A DNA stretch of 7,859 nt from Clostridia bacterium (lineage in GTDB: Bacteria > Bacillota > Clostridia > Christensenellales > Borkfalkiaceae), in contig JAFTHR010000213.1 of assembly GCA_017457345.1 (NCBI GenBank), positions 1 through 7,859 on the forward strand, read 5' to 3'. The stretch's first letter is position 1, and each line of letters opens with the position of its first letter. The translations under genes were made by a program, and so were the position numbers. Below are positions 4,707 through 7,859 of this stretch, piece by piece. Under the pieces are notes generated by a model. That model worked only from the letters and a program-made list of their open reading frames with translations, made no database searches and was not told the DNA's origin.

Positions 4707-5642
4707 TTACGCGTGCGAATATATATTTGCTAAACAAACTTGCAAACATTGTTCCATCGGCGCGTTAAAGAAAAGTTCTTTTTCACTAATAGAAATTTGT
4801 TTTTGCGCGAAAATTAAGGCGCGTTTTGAAAATTTTTCCGCAACTTTTTTAATCCAAAAACGCTCGTTCGTTAAGGTGGTTTCAAAGAGAGAAGACTTTA
4901 TTAAAAGCGCATCTTTAAAAATCAAAGAAAGGGCGGGAAACAGATATTTTTTCGTTTCTAATTCACACGCTTTTTTCACGTTTTTAGAAAGTTTTTGTTC
5001 TCCTTCTAAAAGTAGACGTTGGCAGTCTTCAATCAGCGGTTCGTACAATCCTTCTTTTAAAAATTTTTCCGTGAGACCAACCTTGCCACCGCAAATTTCC
5101 GCACACGCGGAAACGAACGGTTTTTGTTTTTCAGGATAAGTGCGGTTTCGTTTAAAGTATTCCGCTACCTGCCCCGCGGAAAACGGCGGGATTTCCATTT
5201 GTTTTAAACGAGAAAGAACGGTGGGGAGAACGGAAAAGGGAGAGGTTGCACCGATTAAAAAATATACGCCTTGCGGGGGCTCTTCTAAGAGTTTTAACAG
5301 TTTGTTTTGCGCTGCCGCCGTCGCCTTAGAAAAATCGGTAATCACAAAAAGTTTCCGCGTAGATTCAATCGGTTTTAAGGCGCTTTCCTCAATAATTCTT
5401 TCAGCGTCTTCCACCATAAATTTTCCGTTTTCTTTTGGAAAAATCAAGCAATCGGAAAAGGTTTCGCGAATAATTCTTTCCGCTTTGTCTTCGTTAAAAA
5501 ACAAAGTAGCGCACTCTTTTAAAAAAGGGCGCAAAATCTTCTCGTCGTCTAGCGTTAAAAGATAGGCGTGCGATAACTTTCCCGCGGCGTTTGCCGTTTC
5601 AAGCAATCGATAGGCGTTTTGGGAACGGACGAGTTGTCGCAT
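4707..5642 (-). CDS. holB: DNA polymerase III delta' subunit (clamp loader), divergent
   Basis: Predicted delta' subunit of the clamp loader, which opens and loads the DnaN ring. From ATG 5640-5642 it has 311 residues. The reading frame is open for 43 more codons upstream, but these run through the promoter; AAGGAG (5649-5654) points to the chosen ATG. Recognisable parts: GKLSHAYLLTL (21-31), EDAERIIEESALKPIESTRKLFVITDFSKATAAAQNKLLKLLEEPP spread over 78-123, and the LPTVLSRL stretch at 139-146 that corresponds to the delta' SRC region with Leu in place of Cys. The Walker A loop expected after SHAYL is absent, and the four-cysteine zinc module found in many delta'/gamma proteins is also missing, so it is unlikely to bind ATP. 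That fits delta' rather than DnaX. It leads the holB-ricT operon; tmk, often upstream, is not present. Confidence 0.9.
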   Translation of the reverse strand: MRQLVRSQNAYRLLETANAAGKLSHAYLLTLDDEKILRPFLKECATLFFNEDKAERIIRETFSDCLIFPKENGKFMVEDAERIIEESALKPIESTRKLFVITDFSKATAAAQNKLLKLLEEPPQGVYFLIGATSPFSVLPTVLSRLKQMEIPPFSAGQVAEYFKRNRTYPEKQKPFVSACAEICGGKVGLTEKFLKEGLYEPLIEDCQRLLLEGEQKLSKNVKKACELETKKYLFPALSLIFKDALLIKSSLFETTLTNERFWIKKVAEKFSKRALIFAQKQISISEKELFFNAPMEQCLQVCLANIYSHA

Positions 5643-5672
5643 AAACCTCTCCTTTTTATTTTCGCTAACATA

Positions 5673-5701
5673 ATTGTAGCATAAAAAACGAAAAAGCGCA
5701 A
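5673..5701 (-). promoter_or_regulatory. Promoter of holB-ricT
   Basis: On the minus strand TTGCGC (5696-5701) and TACAAT (5673-5678) are 17 bases apart, with TGC directly upstream of the -10 box (extended -10). The start point is predicted near 5666, about 24 bases before the holB ATG. It is divergent from the wzz promoter, about 75 bases away. Confidence 0.72.
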
Positions 5702-5776
5702 GCGCCTGTAAGTGGAAAAAATCACCGCTTTTTACGAAATGCCAAAAAAAGGAGAGAAGAAAAAGAAGCAAAGGGC

Positions 5777-5805
5777 TTTACAAACGGAGAAAAAGATGGT
5801 ATAAT
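5777..5805 (+). promoter_or_regulatory. Promoter of the wzz-cpsD polysaccharide operon
   Basis: TTTACA (5777-5782) and TATAAT (5800-5805) are 17 bases apart, with TGG before the -10 box. The start point is predicted near 5812. An inverted repeat, ATAATAC-ATTC-GTATTAT (5801-5818), covers the -10 box and start point and could be an operator. A leader of about 67 bases follows, ending in AAGGAG (5867-5872) before the ATG. Confidence 0.8.
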
Positions 5806-5829
5806 ACATTCGTATTATCAAAAATATCG

Positions 5830-5857
5830 GCGTTTTTTCATAGTTGTTAAAAAACGC
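5830..5857 (+). promoter_or_regulatory. Hairpin in the wzz leader RNA
   Basis: GCGTTTTTT (5830-5838) pairs perfectly with AAAAAACGC (5849-5857) around a ten-base loop, CATAGTTGTT. It lies inside the predicted transcript and ends nine bases before the ribosome binding site. It is not followed by a T-run, so it is not a standard terminator. A role in mRNA stability or translation is possible but not shown. Confidence 0.5.
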
Positions 5858-5878
5858 GGTGCTGATAAGGAGCAAACA

Positions 5879-6787
5879 ATGGAAGAAAAAGACAAAAAAA
5901 CAGAGTCTTTGAGTTTAGCGGAAATTATCGTCACGCTATTTTCTAAAATCAAGATTTTGATTTTGGTTCTTATCGTGGGCGGAATTATCGGTTGCGTGTA
6001 CGGTTATGCAACTTCGCATAACGTGCATTACTACGGTACAACACTCAAATTCTTCGTGTCACCCACCGTAAGTTCGCAGTCTTCGGGAACGCTCGCTGCG
6101 CCGTTTGCAAAAGCAGACGAAGAAGAGGATGACGACGATTATAAAATTGAAGGGCAATATAGCGCAACCGTCGTGCTTACTATCGTTGACTTTTTGAATT
6201 CGGACGAGTTTGCGCGTATTCTTGCCGAAGATATGGATTTATTACCCGATCCGATAAAGGATGACGCAACGTACGATCAAAAATTGCAATATAAGCGTGT
6301 TTCTAAAAGCGTAATTTCCCGAGTGAAAGGATCGTACACCGTTTCAATGGATGAAAAATTAACGAATAACATCTTCGTAAAAATCTCCGTGTTAAACGAC
6401 TGGAACTTTGCGGAAAACGTTATGGCGAGCGTTGAAAAAATGTTGCCGGAATTCGTGTGCGAATATATGCCCGTTTCGGGGATTTACACCGGCACGAAAT
6501 GCGTTGCAACCATTATGTTCCCCGAAATTTATTTGCTTAACAGCGGCTTTACCCGTACGCAAACAATGAAGTTCGGCATCATCTTTGGGGCGGCGGCTAT
6601 GGTTGTGGCGGCGGTGATTTTGGTTATCGTATACGCTTGCGACACCCGCTTGCGCGATCCCGATAGTATTGCAAAGAATTTCCAAGTACCCGTGCTTGGG
6701 ATTATTCCTTTGATTGACGACGCACTCGTGACGGCGCAAAAAACCGAAAAATTGAAAAAAACCGATAAAAAGGAGAAGAAAGAATGA
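5879..6787 (+). CDS. Wzz/CpsC-type polysaccharide copolymerase (chain-length determinant, kinase activator)
   Basis: 302-residue membrane protein of the PCP-2b type, as in Gram-positive CpsC/CapA/YveK. These proteins set polysaccharide chain length and activate a separate cytoplasmic tyrosine kinase through their C-terminal tail. Seen: an N-terminal cytoplasmic helix with SLAEIIVTLFSK, a first membrane segment at about 25-44 (ILILVLIVGGIIGCVYGY), an extracellular domain of about 185 residues, a second membrane segment at about 231-253, then DTRLRDPDSIAKNFQVPVLGIIP (255-277), the conserved juxtamembrane part, and a Lys-rich tail. The outer domain contains a strongly acidic patch DEEEDDDD (80-87). 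I do not see the usual proline-rich motif before the second membrane segment. AAGGAG lies seven bases before the ATG. It overlaps cpsD by four bases (ATGA), implying coupled translation and a joint role in exopolysaccharide or capsule export. Confidence 0.9.
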   Translation: MEEKDKKTESLSLAEIIVTLFSKIKILILVLIVGGIIGCVYGYATSHNVHYYGTTLKFFVSPTVSSQSSGTLAAPFAKADEEEDDDDYKIEGQYSATVVLTIVDFLNSDEFARILAEDMDLLPDPIKDDATYDQKLQYKRVSKSVISRVKGSYTVSMDEKLTNNIFVKISVLNDWNFAENVMASVEKMLPEFVCEYMPVSGIYTGTKCVATIMFPEIYLLNSGFTRTQTMKFGIIFGAAAMVVAAVILVIVYACDTRLRDPDSIAKNFQVPVLGIIPLIDDALVTAQKTEKLKKTDKKEKKE

Positions 6788-7668
6788 AAATCAAACTTTT
6801 CCCTCCGAAAAAACGGAAAATAAACGAAAACGGTCCTTCTCATAGAAAGGACTATCTGCTCAACGATAAAACCCCTTTCGATATCACCGAAGCGTTTAGA
6901 AATTTAAAGGCGACGATTTCCGTTTCCGTGCCTAAGCGCGAGAGCGGCGGCATTTCGTTGTTCTTAACTTCGGCGTATCCTGAAGACGGCAAAACGACGG
7001 TCACCGTGAACCTTGGTTTGATGTTCGCACTTTCCGATATGAAAGTGGTAATCGTAGACGCCGATATCCGTAAAGGCCGCGTTGCTAAATTCTTTAAGCA
7101 CCGCTCTTCGCCCGGGCTCAGCGAATACCTGTCTGGGCAAAACTCCTTAGACGAAGTACTCGTGCAATCGGATATAAACGAAAATCTTTACTTTATGCCT
7201 TGCGGTACGCATTCTCCCAAGCCCTACGAACTTCTTGAAAGCGACGCAATGAAAGGTTTAAGCGAAAAACTCCGTGAAAAATTCGACTACGTGATTTACG
7301 ATACCCCGCCCGTGCTCGTGGTTTCGGATGCCATTGCGATTGCACCGAACGTAGACGGGGCGATACTCGTATGTAGACATATGTCTTCGTATATGAACGA
7401 TATTTCCCGTTCACTCCAAGCGCTTGAAATGGGCAAGGTGAACGTAATCGGCACGGTGGTAAACGGCTACGAAGCGGAAAAGGTAAACTACTCCCGCGGA
7501 TACAAGAAATACTACTATTATGCGAAAAAGAAATACGGCTACAAGCGTGGATATGGGCGTGGATACGGTTATGGCTACGGCTACGGGCCGCGCGTAGAGA
7601 GCGAAGAAAAAGCCGAAACGGCGGTAGAGAAAACGGAAGAAGAGCCGCAGGAAACGAAAGAGAACTAA
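6784..7668 (+). CDS. CpsD/CapB-type bacterial tyrosine kinase (BY-kinase) with long tyrosine-rich tail
   Basis: 294-residue cytoplasmic BY-kinase. Relatives autophosphorylate a C-terminal tyrosine cluster when activated by the membrane partner, and this cycle controls polysaccharide polymerisation. Motifs: activator-contact EAFRNLKA (36-43), Walker A SAYPEDGKTT (63-72; GKTT instead of the frequent GKST), Walker A' VIVDADIRKGR (89-99), and Walker B YVIYDTPPV (169-177). The tail from 229 to 268 has 14 tyrosines, including four in a row at 243-246 and a Gly-Tyr run at 250-268, then an acidic Glu/Lys/Thr-rich end to 294. This tail is longer and more regular than the few clustered tyrosines of textbook CpsD. 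AAGGAG (6770-6775) lies inside the end of the upstream gene, and the start codon overlaps its stop. MinD/ParA-type ATPases share the fold, but the context and tail favour a BY-kinase. Confidence 0.93.
   Translation: MKIKLFPPKKRKINENGPSHRKDYLLNDKTPFDITEAFRNLKATISVSVPKRESGGISLFLTSAYPEDGKTTVTVNLGLMFALSDMKVVIVDADIRKGRVAKFFKHRSSPGLSEYLSGQNSLDEVLVQSDINENLYFMPCGTHSPKPYELLESDAMKGLSEKLREKFDYVIYDTPPVLVVSDAIAIAPNVDGAILVCRHMSSYMNDISRSLQALEMGKVNVIGTVVNGYEAEKVNYSRGYKKYYYYAKKKYGYKRGYGRGYGYGYGYGPRVESEEKAETAVEKTEEEPQETKEN
7534..7587 (+). repeat. Gly-Tyr coding microrepeat in the kinase tail
   Basis: Imperfect repeats of the six-base unit GGNTAY encode alternating Gly-Tyr (residues 251-268 of the kinase), broken by Lys-Arg and Arg. 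The last units, GGATAC, GGTTAT, GGCTAC, GGCTAC, differ at third codon positions. That points to selection for the peptide, though unit number could still change by slippage. Confidence 0.7.
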
Positions 7669-7673
7669 CAAAG

Positions 7674-7715
7674 AAAACACGGGTATTTCACAGAGAGTGA
7701 GATAGCCGTGTTTTT
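7674..7715 (+). terminator. Terminator of the wzz-cpsD operon
   Basis: AAAACACGG (7674-7682) pairs with CCGTGTTTT (7706-7714). After one G-G mismatch, TATTTCAC (7684-7691) pairs with GTGAGATA (7697-7704) with one wobble, leaving the five-base loop AGAGA. The stem's final T-run (7711-7715) serves as the U tract. It begins five bases after the kinase stop codon. Confidence 0.88.
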
Positions 7716-7784
7716 AAAAATGGAAAGAAAAAACACTATGTGTTCCGTTTAAAACGGAAAGAATTTGTTTAATAATTAATTACT

Positions 7785-7859
7785 ATGAAAGAACGGATAG
7801 AAAAAGACGAGCAATTGCTCGCAGAACAAAACGAAGAAAGAAAACAGGAGACGTTTGAA
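7785..7859 (+). CDS. Start of an unidentified open reading frame, cut by the window edge
   Basis: From ATG at 7785 the frame is open for 25 codons to the end of the window: MKERIEKDEQLLAEQNEE..., a charged, probably helical N-terminus with no signal peptide. No clear Shine-Dalgarno sequence precedes the ATG; the upstream DNA is AT-rich, with TTTAAT at 7768-7773 as a weak -10 candidate. Its position after the wzz-cpsD terminator suggests a further polysaccharide gene or a regulator, but the visible part is too short to assign a family. A start further downstream, off the edge, is possible. Confidence 0.45.
   Translation, partial: MKERIEKDEQLLAEQNEERKQETFE

Noticed and set aside
4127..4768. 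213-codon plus-strand open frame opposite ricT
   Set aside because: Antisense shadow of ricT; no recognisable motif, and it runs across the ricT/holB junction.
5643..5771. 43-codon N-terminal extension of holB
   Set aside because: It spans the promoter and ribosome binding site; the hydrophobic residues are chance translation and the AAGGAG site supports the ATG at 5640-5642.
6392..7680. Minus-strand open frames under wzz and cpsD
   Set aside because: All lie antisense to the well-supported polysaccharide genes and show only low-complexity or basic mirror sequence.

Overview
The window looks like the replication-origin neighbourhood of a low-GC Bacillota (Clostridia-type) chromosome, probably from an uncultured or gut lineage. 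The evidence is the gene set (rnpA, rpmH, dnaN, rsmG, ricT, holB), strong AAGGAG ribosome binding sites, sigma-A type promoters, and a CpsC/CpsD-type split polysaccharide copolymerase and BY-kinase pair. Genus cannot be set from sequence reading alone.

Left arm (1-2664, all minus strand): yidD, rnpA and rpmH form the usual ribosomal protein L34 / RNase P / membrane-insertion cluster, with a strong promoter before rpmH and an attenuator-like hairpin between rpmH and rnpA. Next come dnaN (beta clamp) and a 150-residue SLOG/DUF1273-type protein, each with its own recognisable promoter. The dnaA gene, usually found between rpmH and dnaN, is not in the window.

Origin (about 2740-3060): a gene-free, very AT-rich stretch holds about eleven DnaA-box-like 9-mers and a clear DnaA-trio element (TAA/TAG triplets, then GGGG, then two tandem DnaA boxes). 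This matches the basal unwinding system known from Bacillus subtilis oriC, so I call it oriC. A further DnaA box and a perfect palindrome lie at the dnaN promoter.

Right arm (3066-7859): rsmG (16S rRNA G7 methyltransferase) leaves the origin on the plus strand from an excellent promoter whose predicted start point is the A of the ATG, so it is probably a leaderless mRNA. It ends at a bidirectional terminator shared with the convergent holB-ricT operon (clamp-loader delta' and the Ric-complex/PSP1 protein, minus strand). A divergent promoter region (5643-5878) then starts a plus-strand wzz/cpsC-cpsD operon for control of exopolysaccharide or capsule chain length, ending in a strong hairpin terminator. 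The start of another open reading frame runs off the right edge.

Functionally the window joins replication initiation and clamp handling (oriC, dnaN, holB), RNA maturation and ribosome modification (rnpA, ricT, rsmG, rpmH) and cell-envelope work (yidD, wzz, cpsD). I see no phage, insertion sequence, CRISPR array, tRNA or rRNA. The most notable points are an intact DnaA-trio origin without an adjacent dnaA, the leaderless rsmG promoter next to DnaA boxes, an origin-adjacent SLOG gene with an operator-like palindrome inside its promoter, and an in-frame stop in yidD after which the family's conserved C-terminal motif can still be read.
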